64,000 bases of DNA, from contig JAVHZZ010000004.1 of assembly GCA_036250195.1 (NCBI GenBank), forward strand, positions 141,621,729-141,685,728, read 5' to 3'. This DNA is from Mixophyes australis. Its lineage: Eukaryota; Chordata; Amphibia; Anura; Limnodynastidae. A program made the position numbers and the translations under genes. Positions 9,842 through 20,909 of the stretch are shown piece by piece. Within the stretch, counting starts at the first letter, position 1, and every line of letters begins with the position of its first letter. The notes under the pieces are model-generated. The model had not been told where the DNA came from. It did no database searches and saw only the letters and a list, made by a program, of their open reading frames with translations.

Positions 9842-12800
9842 GACTTGATTTGCAGCTGCAACATCTTATCTCCAACCCGCAGTACCTCAGAAGCTGCCAT
9901 GCACTGCTATAGATGCTGTCTGATCGGCTCCTTCCAAGAACTGTACCAGATTTGAACTATGAAAATCTATTCCTCTCCCTGCACCTGCTGCTGCTCTTCA
10001 TCCGTTTCTGCTTTACTGAACACACTGATAATATGAAAATGTTCTTGGAACATTTATAGTGTGTAAAAACTGTACACTAATCCCCAGTACTTCTTGTGTT
10101 CCAGAGTTCACCTGCTAACATCCCACAACTGGTGTAGTGCTATGTTTTGGCACTAGGACATTAACACTACATGATTGGGAGGGGACTGGTGCATTAGATG
10201 ACATATATGAAAACTGGTGCAGAGTTAACTGATGTGTAGCAACCAAAAGCAATGAGACATTTTTTCTCATTTTGAAAACTTTGAAAACTTTTTAAAAAAG
10301 CGCAAGTGCAAACCACATGCGAAAAAAAACCATATAAATATTAAGTGGTTCACAAGTGGTACAGCTGCAGTTAATATGCCTTGGGCATGTTCACATGCAT
10401 TTGCAAATGCATCAAGACACAAGTGGCACTGACTTTTTCCCATTCATTCAATGGGCTCTCCATTGTGTAATTAATGAATAAAATTAATAGGCTATTGAAA
10501 CAAATGGGTAAATCTCTGATGGTAAATATATAAATGTTTGTTTTATAAAAAGTGTGGGTCCCCCATAATAATCCATAACCAGCGTTATACAGGCTTATGC
10601 CCACTAAACGATGTAAATGAGTGTGGGATCCACTGTTAAGCTGGAAACTGGACAATTCTGCTGATAGTAGTGCTAGGGGGACAGCTCTCTGAAATCGGGA
10701 CTGTCCTGATAAAATCAGGACTGTTGGGAGGTATGACTCTAGGTCTGGGTGGGATAACCTAAGTAAGATGCCTTTAGTGAGAATTAAATCACTGTGCATT
10801 ATAGTACTGCTTTATACTGCTCTGTGATAGGACAGGTCATTGGGATGTGTGGCCTGTACTGGCCCTTAACATTTTAACAAGTTGGATGTATGACCTTAGT
10901 TTCATATTGAGGTGTGTTTGACACCACAATCTTCACACATCAGTTTGACAGGAGCTTCACATGAGAACTCTGTACAGTTGAAGCACCCTGCTCCTTCCAT
11001 GATCTAACTCGAAGCCTGTGGTTTCCCATTTGACTCAATTTCCTTCCTCACATCATGGCATTATTCCTGTTGCATGTAGTCCTGTCATCCCTTACACAAT
11101 CACACAAGTGGACAGGTCACTGCCTGCCTCCTACAAGATCAGAAAATCCCCTTTTGAAACACAGATTGATACAGTATGTATCCTATCCCACTTCAAATCT
11201 GGAAACATCCTGGGATTATGGAGGGATTATGGAGGCCAGCTACCGGTAGCGCCTGCGGTAAGTAAAACACCCCACACAGTCTCATCACGCATGGCACAGA
11301 CAGGACATTGTTAGGAATTGAATCCCCCCTGTGATTGAATACAACTCCATGCTCAGGCACCTAAAAATGTTGTGGTATTTGTGTGTCACTATCACACTGA
11401 GATATTATGAATCCTGGATGTCAGTCTGGATTAGCGCTAGTCTAACTAGTCACCGGTCACCAGGAAACTCCACAAGAGAGTGTGGGCTTCACTGCAGGTG
11501 ACACACAGATCGCAGCCCTCTGCCAAGGTTCGAGGCATGACAGGCTGCTGTACATTGACCAAATAATACTTCAGAACACTGGGGTAAAGGAGACCTAATA
11601 CACTGGCACCATACTGTGCACAGACCTGGTTTAAATAGTGTAGGGAATTCAAAATAATACGTAAAGTAACTTCATAATTCACATGAGAAAATACATAAAA
11701 GACCAATTCCACAGGACCAAGTAAGGGGAGAAGCAGGCTATTTAGTGGCCAGACTGTGTCAGGATCTGGACAGTGGAAGAATCACTGGACTCCAGGACAG
11801 GTGTCTGACACAGGAGCATGGCATAGAGCAGGGGTGCTCTGCATTTTTTACCCACTTGTTCCAGCTTTCGGTTTCATATAAGTTTGACATGTATTTTTTA
11901 TAGCCATGATGTGGCTTTTCCTGGGGGTGACAGCCATTGTGGAACTCCTACTATTGCAGGGGGTGTGTTTTATACAGGGCCCAGAGGTGAAGGGGAACTA
12001 ACAATGTCAGATCACTCTGCATTCACAGTGAAGTCCCAACTGGGGGCTTCAGACAGCACCATGGGGAGCAGGGGAGAGTGGAGCAGGATCCCCTGGACCT
12101 CCCCAAAATTTTGCTATGGGACCCAGTATAGCCTTGTTTTATCCCTGGGTGACCAATTGATTTTAACTGGCCTCAGTATATGGCACGATGTATGTTATAC
12201 AGCCACAGGTGTGCAGACAGCAGGCCTGTTCTGTCATAGATGGTCTGTGATGCCTTCATAGCAGGCCTGTAATCTCACAATATGAGCTGTGTTAGGGAAT
12301 CAGATCCTTCTCTGACTCAGCCAGTATGGCCATATGAGAAGCAAGGAGCAACAGCTGAAGGAATAACAAGAAAGATTTGGGTGTGACATTTTTAATGTTA
12401 TTACTTCTTGGGTGATTAACACTATCAGAGGATCTGCAAATATTTAATGGAACACCAACACCTACAAATGTATTTATTATGGTCTTCCAAAGTCTATCTA
12501 TAAAATGTATTTATTGAAATGACAGAAATGTGTCTTAAAAATATTCTATAAACCTGAGCTTGATCCAGTAGTGACTAGTGAGCTACATCTAGATGTTCTG
12601 ACTATGCTGGAAATATCGAGATGCCTTAAGGATCTTCCCTTCTCCTCTTTCCTCCACACAATACCCACTATTTGTTTGTCTTTTACTTTATGTTTTATTG
12701 TTCTTCCACAATGAAAATTTTGAGGAATGTCTTGATGTACATTGTTACATTTGTTTGCATTTTCCTCAATAAAGATTATACAAAGAAAAAGCACACACCT

Positions 12801-13130
12801 TTTAATCAGTATAATATATATATAATATAATGAATAAAAGAAGCTAAACATAACCACTCTTGTGTCATAGTATGACTTTCCCTCCATATATGCACTGGTG
12901 TATGCAGGGACTGATTATCCACTAGGCTGGCTAGGCTGCAGCATAGGGCACAAGGCTTTTGGGGAGCACAAACATTTTGTGTGCGCAAACTTGTGACAGG
13001 GAAAGGTATGAATTGAAATTAATTTTAAAATATAAGTAAATAGTTGTTCTCCACGGTAAAAAGAAAACATGAATGAAAAATGTAGTAAGCTTTTAATCTT
13101 GACGTATACCCATGGTAATGGTTGAAGATA
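9842..13130. other. Unrecognised sequence, possible L1 tail near 12785
   Basis: Frames here (142 residues at 10371-10799 minus, 125 at 11884-12261 plus, 113 at 12546-12887 minus) have no recognisable domain or splice structure. About 10650-10735 ends in GACTGTTGGGAGGTATGACT, a terminus-like sequence related to the MITE at 7516. Near 12755-12790, TTTCCTCAATAAAGATTATA resembles an L1 3' end with a poly(A) signal, but I cannot find a target duplication. Confidence 0.4.
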
Positions 13131-13131
13131 A

Positions 13132-13303
13132 GGGGGTATATTTATTAAATTGCGGATTTGAAAAAGTGGAGATGTTGCCTATAGCAACCAGAGTCTAGCT
13201 GTCATTTTGCAGAATGTACAAAATAAATGCTAACTAGAATCTGATCGCTTGCTATAGGCAACAGCTCCACTTTTTCAAACCCACAGTTTAGTAAATATAG
13301 ACC
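13132..13303. mobile_element. Degenerate palindromic MITE (TTGCTATAGGCAAC family)
   Basis: The termini GGGGGTATATTTATTAAA and TTTAGTAAATATAGACC are imperfect inverted repeats. The interior reads AAAAAGTGGAGATGTTGCC, then TAGCTGTCATTTTG, then the inverse GGCAACAGCTCCACTTTTTC. This layout is shared with the copies at 13406, 16868, 19648, 43266 and 57836. It is older than its neighbour at 13406 by mismatch content, and its target duplication is not clear. Confidence 0.75.
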
Positions 13304-13405
13304 AAGGAGTCATCCTTAGGCGGCCTTTTGAGCATAAGCGAGTAGGAGAGACAAGCATGGCAACTGGTGTGGATGTATCAAAGAGTACAGATTGAAGGAG
13401 ATTCA

Positions 13406-13580
13406 GGGCTAGATTTACTAAGCTGCGGGTTTGAAAAAGTGGGGATGTTGCCTATAGCAACCAATCAGATTCTAGCTGTCATTTTGTGGAAGGTACTAAA
13501 TAAATGACAGCTAGAATCTGATTGGTTGCTATAGGCAACATCCCCACTTTTTCAAACCCGCAGCTTAGTAAATCTAGCCC
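13406..13580. mobile_element. Near-perfect palindromic MITE sharing Harbinger-like termini
   Basis: The whole 175-bp element folds on itself: GGGCTAGATTTACTAAGCTG at the left is mirrored at the right, and the AACCAATCAGATTCTAGCTG stretch is mirrored around a short centre. It is flanked by TCA at 13403-13405 and 13581-13583, a 3-bp duplication. Its first 15 bases equal those of the 3.7-kb Harbinger-like transposon at 41632, so it is plausibly mobilised by that family. It encodes nothing, and an RNA from it would form a long hairpin. Confidence 0.88.
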
Positions 13581-14154
13581 TCAGACTCTACAGCTCTCAT
13601 TCTTAACATTTGCCAGTAGGACTTGTTTTAACATCATTCATACTATATAAGTATAAGAAATTTAATGTCTAATGCCGTTATTGAAAGTCACTGGTACAGA
13701 ACACGAGAAATATGGAAAAACATATAGCTATTTTAGGATAGAATCGAAAACTTCTGATATTTCTACAAAACACAAAAAAAGAGCTAGTGGTATAAAAAAC
13801 GAATTAAATATAATAGCAACAAACTTAGGTATTAGAGAGAAACTGTACATTTGCACACTACATTTTTTACTAGTGAAAACAAATTGTAAAAGGTACACTT
13901 TAATGGAGGGGTTAAGAAACAATGTTGTGGTTTTGGCTAGTAGGGATGGGGCGACCTAAAATGCCTAAAACAGTTAGCTGATAAGACTGCATCTAGGTGC
14001 AAAATTTCCAATGAACCACATGAGCTAATCAGCAATTAGCTTTTATCTGTCTACTGCATGAAAAGGCACTTCCTCCCTTTCCTCTGGGCATGTTGATCAA
14101 GTTACCTGTCTGGTTAGGTCCTTACCTATTCTATGAGCTCTCATCTGGATCGTC

Positions 14155-14660
14155 AGTGCCTCTGCTGTATTGTTACTCCGCGGTCTGTACCACTCAGCTG
14201 CACCTGTCTCTACTGTGTTGCCATTCCACGGGCTATACCGCTCAAGCTGCAACCACCTTTGCTGTGTGCTACACCATGGACTAACTCGCTTCAGCTGCAC
14301 CCGTCTCTGCTGTGTTACTACTCTACAGGTTGTACCACTCAAACCGCATCTACCTCTGCTGTGTTGCTACATCTCGGGCTATACTGCTCCAGCTGCACCT
14401 GTTTCTACTGTGTTGCTACTCCACGGGCTATACCGCTCAAGCTGCAACTACCTCCGCTGTGTGCTACTCTGTGAGTTATACCGCTCAAGCTGCAACCACC
14501 GTCGCGGTGTGCTACATCACGGGCTATACCGCTCAAGCTACAACCTCCTCCGCTGTGTGCAACTTCACGGGCTATACCGCTCAAGCTGCAAACCATCTCT
14601 ACTGTGTGTCACGCCTCGGGCTGTACTGCTCCAGCAGCACCTGCCCTCGCTGTATCGCTG
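14155..14660 (+). repeat. Minisatellite, about 49-bp unit, roughly ten copies
   Basis: Diverged copies of a 48-49 bp unit of the form CTGTGTTGCTAC, then CGGGCTATACCGCTCAAGCT, then GCAACCACC follow one another. Because the unit is not a multiple of three and stops are rare, long frames open in several frames and on both strands (up to 163 residues). They are artefacts of the repeat. Copies differ by substitutions and single-base length changes, so the array is not freshly expanded. Confidence 0.88.
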
Positions 14661-16490
14661 ACCCTGGAACGGGACTGTTTAAACCACACCTGACTCTGTC
14701 AGCTTGCTCCTTCAAGTCATCTCTCTGAGCCGTTCTATCCAGCTTCATCTGTTCCGCATTGGTCACTCCGGCTCAGTGGCATTACAGGTCGTATTACCAA
14801 GCTGCTTGTTGTCCTCTTTCCTGGCTGAACTGTTCAAGTATCATTGAAAGCATTAAGGCACTATTTGGTATCGGGTCCCTGCCGCATCTACTGTGTATCT
14901 ACTGCTACCTGGACTGTTGAACTCTCCTTTGATGTGTGCTGCGCTATTGTGATACCATACCCCTGTGCCTCATTCTTTCCACCCTATTGCTGGACTGTTC
15001 ATTCTAAACCATCTCCATTTACTTATTGATTATTCATATTGCCTATGACATTGCCGGTGGCTCCGCTCACCTTGTACCACGTTTCTAGTATCTATGCATC
15101 TACCAAGACTTACCTGTATATTCATTCAGTCATCATTAAACCGCTGATTGTACTTTTATCCTGCATCTGTCATCTGTTTGAACCTTGGGTCACCATTTCC
15201 ACTTACCAGTGTATTGTTAGATTCTCCCTGAGGATCCGTTCTCACAACATCATAGAACGGATCCAGAGTCCATTATACCAAACAGTGAAAGCAGGCATAT
15301 AATTAGTTATACGTTTTGCATCTAAGTGCACTGTTAGTAAATAAGACATAGTGACTCTAATTTGCAGAATCATTTTGATTTTTCTTGGATAAATTATTGG
15401 AACACATCACAATTATTTTATATAGAAACACAGAGGCTTTCTTAGTTTTTGACATGGTCTTTTTCTATAGTTGTTACAAAGACTAAAGTATGTCCAACTT
15501 GGCCTCCAGAGCACATAATGTGCATTCCTGTCACATAAATATGCATGTTCAATATCAGAGGAATAAGCAACAGTCTCATAATATAACATTATATTTCAGG
15601 GAAAAGCTGCTTCCCCCAAATGAACTGAATAAAAGGACTGGGTGGGCTGAAGCATATATTAAAATGAACTGGATATTAACTATCCAGTTAATAAGTAGGT
15701 AGTGGGTAAACTGAACTGGAAACAGTTATGAACGGAAAATAAGGATACTGACTTAACTAGTAGGATTGTATGAAGCTCCAGAAATCATGGGCCTGATTCA
15801 TTTATGGACGCATAGTGAACATACAATGAGTTTTTGTAAAAAGGCATGTAAAATCGGGAATATGTATGCCTGAATTCAAAATGCAGCGGATCTGAAGATA
15901 TGTGTAGTAATGAATACGGGTCTAGGTCTGCTCTACTAGATAAGACATTGTAGGATACTTCCAATACCTATGTGGGATATCAAGTCACAAAAGAACACAC
16001 AGAAAATAAATTCAATTAATGTCACCAGTTGGTAACATATGCATTAATGATAAAACATTTTTTTTGTTTTCTTTTCCCCATGAAATACATTTATGAGGAT
16101 GTTATGAATGTCTACTGTACATAAAATACATTTTTACAATCGATCTTGATTGCAAACACATGTTCTTGCATACATACTCAGCCATCATCACTAGTAATCG
16201 TAACTTAGACTAGACCTGTAGCTGCAGCAAGAGGTACGGCTTAAGAACAAGTACCTGAGAGATGCCCACAGCTTCAATCGGATGTTGCTGTGTGCGCTTG
16301 AGTTTGGCACTCCCTTACTCTAAATTAACTACAGGCAAACGCCAATTCCATGTCCCGTAAGCTGCCGTAAGTGTCCTTTGTGCTCAAAGATTGTTGTATT
16401 TTGTGACGTATGGTCCAGTTCTTGGCATGCGCAGAGTAATTGTGCAGATTATTCACACAAAATCACTGTTTATGTATTTTAATGAATCGG
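14661..16490. other. Unrecognised stretch with one GGGCCTGATTCAT terminus
   Basis: No gene is supported. The part to about 15310 is C/T-rich continuation of the minisatellite context and may belong to the same unidentified element. At 15789 GGGCCTGATTCATTTATGG resembles the terminus of the outer element at 17532-18411, but I could not find its partner. About 16150-16440 has no recognisable feature. Confidence 0.4.
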
Positions 16491-16499
16491 CCCTGTGTG

Positions 16500-16795
16500 C
16501 AGGGGTTAAGTTTGGGGCTTCCCTGTTATGCTCTTCTCTGCACCTCTGAATGGCTCTTACCTGTCAGCCATGCCCACCCTCTTGGGTACTGGTTTAAAAC
16601 TTGTGCTAAATATCTCTCACCCTTAACCTTTCAGCCTGTCTCTTTAGCTGTGCTTTGAGCTTCCTGAGTTATAGTGCTTATTGTTAACTGTACTATGCTG
16701 TTTTACCTTGTACTCTCCTATTGTTTGTCTCTGTATGGCACTACGAACACTTTGTGGTGCCCTATAAATAAAAAATAATAATAATAATAATAAGG
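16500..16795 (+). repeat. LINE 3' end with AAT-repeat tail
   Basis: The region ends with CACTTTGTGGTGCCCTATAA followed by ATAAAAAATAATAATAATAA, the same terminal design as at 2126-2210. The 16500-16720 part appears to be 3' UTR. It is a 5'-truncated L2/CR1-like copy with no RT motif left. Confidence 0.55.
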
Positions 16796-16867
16796 CATAG
16801 ATACAAAACAAACAAAATCACAAAATTACAAAAAAACTACAAACATCAAAATGATATAAAACACTAG

Positions 16868-17041
16868 GGGGTAAATTTATCAAACTGCAGGTTTGAAAAA
16901 GTGGAGATGTTGCCTACAGCAACCAATCAGATTCTAGCTGTCATTTTGCATCTTATACTAAATAAATGATAACTAGAATCTATTTGGTTCTATAGGGAAC
17001 ATCTCCACTTTTTTAAACCTGCAGCTTGATAAATTTACCCC
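16868..17041. mobile_element. Palindromic MITE, GGGGTAAAT termini
   Basis: The termini GGGGTAAATTTATC are mirrored, and the inner arms AACCAATCAGATTCTAGCTG and AACTAGAATCTATTTGGTT are imperfect inverses. Flanks are TAG (16865-16867) and CAG (17042-17044), compatible with a 3-bp CWG duplication that has since mutated. Confidence 0.8.
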
Positions 17042-17073
17042 CAGAAGAGCGGGCCCTGCTCTAAAGGGGAGAA

Positions 17074-17404
17074 TGTATAGATGCATTCTTTTGTTAGGGC
17101 AAAGGCATGCATAGATGCATTCTATTGCTAGGATGATGGCTTGTATAGATGCATTCTATTGTTATGATGATGGCTTGATAAGACACATTCTATTGTTATG
17201 ATGATGGCTTGTTTACATATATTCTATGTTATGATGATGGCTTGTATAGATACATTCTATTTTTATCATGATGGATTGTTTACATATATTCTATGTTATG
17301 ATGATGGCTTGTTTAGATACATTCTATTGTTATGATTGTTTGTATAGATGCATTCTATTGTTATGATGATGGCTTGTATAGATGCATTCTATTGTTATGA
17401 TGAT
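17074..17404 (+). repeat. Minisatellite, about 34-bp unit, roughly ten copies
   Basis: The unit reads approximately TATAGATGCATTCTATTG then TTATGATGATGGCTTG. Ten or so copies are tandem, with some copies losing a few bases or carrying a TTTACATATATTC variant. The variant copies alternate in part, suggesting amplification of a two-unit block. Nothing coding is present. Confidence 0.88.
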
Positions 17405-17809
17405 TGAAAAGTTAACCTGGTAGGTGCTGGATAACCTTGGATCTTCAAACGGTTGTGACAAACACCCATCAGTTTTTATTCTCCACAACCAAGGCTTATA
17501 CATCGTAAAACTGAGGCCTACAGGATACTCTGGGCCCGATTCATTAAGGAAAGGAAAGCAAAAAAAATGTAACTTTGCACCTTGGCAAAACCATATTGCA
17601 TTGTAGGGGAAAGTAAATTTTAAATGTTATGGCAGATTTATAGTTGGGGTAGAGTATGTTCTAGATCATTTTTAATTTTCATTGTAAAAATAAAGCTATC
17701 AAGTATTTGTGTGCTACACGAAAAAGCAGCCAGTATTTCCTTACATGCATAATAATAAACTAATTTGCACCCCTTTTATTGTAACATGGTTTGTCCAGGA
17801 GAAAACTTA

Positions 17810-18370
17810 CCGTATTTCCCCATGTATAAGACGCACCTTTTTCCCAAAAATTTTGGGTCTAAAAACTGGGTGCGTCTTATACAGTGCCAGTACCAGCGCT
17901 ATTTTACCTCCGAGTCCAGAATGCAGCATGACATTGCTGACAGAGACTCAGCCTCCCGCACGCTCGTTCTAGTTCTCTCTCGGAGCTGTCAATCACGTGA
18001 CCGAGAGTTCCGATGAGACAAGTCTAGTTGTTGTTGACAAGAGACAAGTCACGTAGACATGCTTGGGGCATGTCTACGTGACTTGTCTCTTGTCAACAAC
18101 GCTGTGCAGTAGCGCTGCTTTTCTGTAACTGAAGTGGGACTTTAATGTAAACTCTGCTCTAGACCCCTGATGTGATATCTCTGCCTTTGTAGACTGAAAT
18201 CACAACCAGACGAGCCTTCTGCTTCCTCCTGCTGCACCCCGCATATAATATAAATGCAGCATCTTCAGCAGTGAGAGTAGCGCTGCCTTCCTGATTTTTT
18301 TCCAAATTTTAGGCCCCAAAATGAAGGTGCGTCTTATACATGGGTGCGTCTTATACATAGGGAAATAAGG
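17810..18370. mobile_element. TA-flanked MITE, ATGTATAAGACGCACC termini
   Basis: The left end CCGTATTTCCCCATGTATAA and right end TTATACATAGGGAAATAAGG are inverted repeats flanked by TA at 17808-17809 and 18371-18372, the target duplication of Tc1/mariner-type elements. The terminal block is partly repeated internally (GGTGCGTCTTATACA at both ends). It contains a perfect inverted repeat at 18030-18100. It is non-coding and inserted into the element at 17532-18411. Confidence 0.8.
18030..18100. repeat. Perfect 33-bp inverted repeat with 5-bp loop
   Basis: The arm 18030-18062 (GTTGTTGACAAGAGACAAGT and on to GACATGC) is exactly mirrored by 18068-18100, with loop TTGGG. It lies inside the TA-flanked MITE. 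A transcript would form a stable hairpin of precursor-microRNA size. Whether it is transcribed cannot be told. Confidence 0.9.
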
Positions 18371-18685
18371 TACTCCTTTTATTGCCTTACTTTCCTTTAT
18401 GAATCAGGCCCTCCATGTTAATAGAATTTGTTTTTCAGAGTTGTCCTGGAGTACTGAAAATAGCACCATATGTATAATGTGTAAATATGGTGGTATAAGA
18501 AACGGACATTACATGATGGCACATCATATTGTCATACAATAAAATATTACAATTAAATATACTGTACACAATTTCAGAATTCTTCATGGTCACATCATTA
18601 TTACCATCCAACAAGGATAGAGGCAAGACAAGTAATTCAAAACTATTGTGTAGTTGTTCAAACACAGTTTTGAGAGTTACTTTAA

Positions 18686-18805
18686 CTATGGAACCAAGAA
18701 AACCAGGTGGTCCAAATAGGTGTGTAGATCATCAATATCATTGTGTTTTGATCATCCAATGATTTACATACTTCTTAGGACCTCCTGGTTTCTTTGGTTC
18801 CATAG
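18686..18805. mobile_element. 120-bp MITE with TTAA target duplication
   Basis: The left CTATGGAACCAAGAAAACCA and right TGGTTTCTTTGGTTCCATAG are inverted repeats about 32 bp long with few mismatches. TTAA occurs at 18682-18685 and 18806-18809. TTAA duplication is used by piggyBac and Kolobok transposases, and the terminal bases do not decide between them. Confidence 0.8.
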
Positions 18806-18809
18806 TTAA

Positions 18810-19644
18810 GAGCCACCCCAAAACTTTTGCAAATATTTTCCTTCCAGAGTGGATAATATCAATTAGAATAGGTAACCATGTTTTCTGGCTTTTACATATG
18901 CAAACACAAACACTACAGTAAAAAAGGAACAAAATAAAAAACAGTTAATGAGCCCAGTGCCATCTCTAATTAACACAAATAGACCTAGGCCGTGTAGCAT
19001 AGAAACTCTCCGAAACAAGCAGCTTAAGTATATATAGAGTACATTTAAATTGAGTTAAATATAGAGTCACTTAAGTTGTGTTACACATCTTCTTACTATG
19101 GTATATTGTTATTAAAAGTCCACTACTGGGCACCTAAAAGCAAGAAAAAGGGAGAAACCTGCACTTGAGAACAGATGAGAAAACTAGAATGACTTCACCT
19201 CTGACTGACTTATTCTTGCCTCACTTGTGCCCGAGCAGGGGTATATTTCAGTCTAGGCATGTTCCTTGAGAACTTCTAGCTTAAAACAAGCTGTGACTCA
19301 TCATGCATGATCTATGTGGTGGGACATTCCAAGAGTTAATCATATCAAGGGTCTTGAAGGATCAGATCAATTAAGGAAAATGTTTATGCAGGTTACACTG
19401 TTGAATTTAGTTGACTCAGTATGGATAACACTAGCCATAATAATTTTAGGCACCCACTTTTCACTATCTGTGGTCATAAAATCATCTTCTTGCCATGAAG
19501 TACCTAGTAGCAGGAGTAAGGATATAGAAAAGTTTAAATTTTACTGTATATTTGTAACTGTTACAAAATAAAAGTGTATATACTTAAACAGTAAAAAGGT
19601 GTTTTGTTAAATTAGTAATAAGGGGGGCCTTATCTGCGCTACCC
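18810..19644. other. Unrecognised non-coding stretch
   Basis: No gene or repeat recognised. The 85-residue frame at 19314-19571 has no domain signature. Confidence 0.45.
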
Positions 19645-19647
19645 CAG

Positions 19648-19823
19648 GGGGTAAATGTATCAAGCTGAGAGTTTTCCGGCGGGTTTGAAAAACCAATCAG
19701 ATTCTAGCTATCATATATTTAGTACATTCTACAAAATCATAGCTAGAATCTGATTGGTTGCTATAGGCAACATCTCCACTTTTCAAACCCGCCGGCAAAC
19801 TCTCAGCTTGAAACATTTACCGC
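19648..19823. mobile_element. Palindromic MITE with CAG target duplication
   Basis: The termini GGGGTAAATGTATCAAGCTG are mirrored at the right end, and the inner arms are GGCGGGTTTGAAAA and AGCTAGAATCTGATTGGTTG. The target duplication is CAG (19645-19647 and 19824-19826). Part of the left arm (the AGTGGAGATGTTGCC segment) is deleted relative to the right arm, a loss also visible, on the opposite arm, in the copy at 57836. Confidence 0.85.
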
Positions 19824-19826
19824 CAG

Positions 19827-20586
19827 GTGATCTTATGAGGTTATAGCTGCCAATAGGAGGGGGTATAGGACAAACGTTTAATCCTTGCAAAGAACATCTG
19901 CAATTACCAGCGTCTCGACTTGAGCGGTAAAAGAGTTCTTGCAGGATTATCTCTATTCGCTGTACTACACTGTTGACCTAATGGGACAGAACAGTGGCTC
20001 AGGCTGTTATACATAAGCTGCTTTACTAAAACTTTAGAGCCGCTGAGCGCCCTCATATATATTACCTGCTATACTTTCAAGGAACATTTCTGAATACCAT
20101 TATCTACCTACGAACTGCTCTCAAAATTTTGATTTGGGTGCACGTTGGAGTACACAGAGTTACAGAGACTGACAGAAATTCACAACCTACCTATACAAAG
20201 ACCTAAATTTACCCATATTGTTATCTTCATTTACTACCATGTTCAACGGTCAGAATACTTGAATTATACAGAGAAATATAGTGACTCTTAGAGAACCTAC
20301 CGCCTATTTGTAAAGACCTTTACCCCACCAATATCTGCATGTTATTAGATTGTGCCTCTTGGTTTTAGCACCTATGGATGTTATTTATGATATTGTGTTT
20401 CTGGCCAGAAGCAATTTTTGAATGATTATCAAATGTATTTTCTTTTACACTAACTCTGCAATTATATATGCGCCTTGGAGACTTTATCTATGTTTTGTTA
20501 AGTTGAATGAAAAATATGCACTTCATGAAAAAATGCAATTTATGAATTACTGGGATACAGACATATTGCATATCATTGCATAATCA
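19827..20586. other. Unrecognised non-coding stretch
   Basis: No gene, repeat or splice-supported frame recognised. Confidence 0.4.
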
Positions 20587-20727
20587 GTGTAGGCAACCTT
20601 TAGCTCTACAGTTGTTTGGGATCTATAAATCCCTGTTACAAAAGACTACGAAGCCTTTCTTTGACAGTCCATGCTGGGATTTGTGGTTCCTCAAACACCT
20701 GGAGAGCAACTTGTTGCCTGCATTTGG
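20587..20727. mobile_element. Old copy of the CAGGGGTAGGCAACC hAT MITE
   Basis: GTAGGCAACCTTTAGCTCTA at left and ACCTGGAGAGCAACTTGTTG at right, with CATGCTGGGATTTGTGGTTC inside, match the clean copy at 25720-25867 with many substitutions. The target duplication is no longer recognisable. Confidence 0.65.
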
Positions 20728-20785
20728 TAATTAATGCAATTGACGTTCTTACTCAAGATGCTACGAAAACTGTAATCCTGTCTCT

Positions 20786-20905
20786 TCATCAGCAACATTT
20801 ATTTATATAGCACCAATCCCGTAGCACTTTACAAATGGGAATAAACACTGTAATGAACAATACTGGCTAATACAGACAGATAGAGAGGTAAAAGTGAACT
20901 TTTAT
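20786..20905 (-). repeat. L2-type LINE 3' terminus
   Basis: Read on the minus strand it ends in the L2-like signature: the plus strand has AACATTTATTTATATAGCAC then CCGTAGCACTTTACAAATGG. Related copies lie at 24178, 24963, 40898 and 49268. Only the 3' UTR end survives. It directly abuts a plus-strand L2 fragment. Confidence 0.75.
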
Positions 20906-20909
20906 GATC

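Larger units (their letters stand above)
17532..18411. mobile_element. Outer TIR element carrying a nested MITE
   Basis: The terminal inverted repeats are GGGCCCGATTCATTAAGGAA at left and TTCCTTTATGAATCAGGCCC at right (about 28 bp with a few mismatches). Flanking trinucleotides are TCT and TCC, so a 3-bp duplication is possible but not proven. The body has no frame of interest and is interrupted by a TA-flanked MITE at 17810-18370, which gives a relative order of insertion. Confidence 0.65.

Noticed and set aside
11884..12261. 125-residue frame as a host exon
   Set aside because: No recognisable domain and no clear splice-site support. Its open length is not remarkable for this composition.
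14170..14661. 163-residue open frame
   Set aside because: It is produced by a 49-bp minisatellite. Similar frames exist in other frames and on the minus strand, and there is no domain.
17074..17404. CRISPR-like array
   Set aside because: The repeat units are contiguous with no unique spacers and the DNA is clearly eukaryotic. It is a minisatellite.
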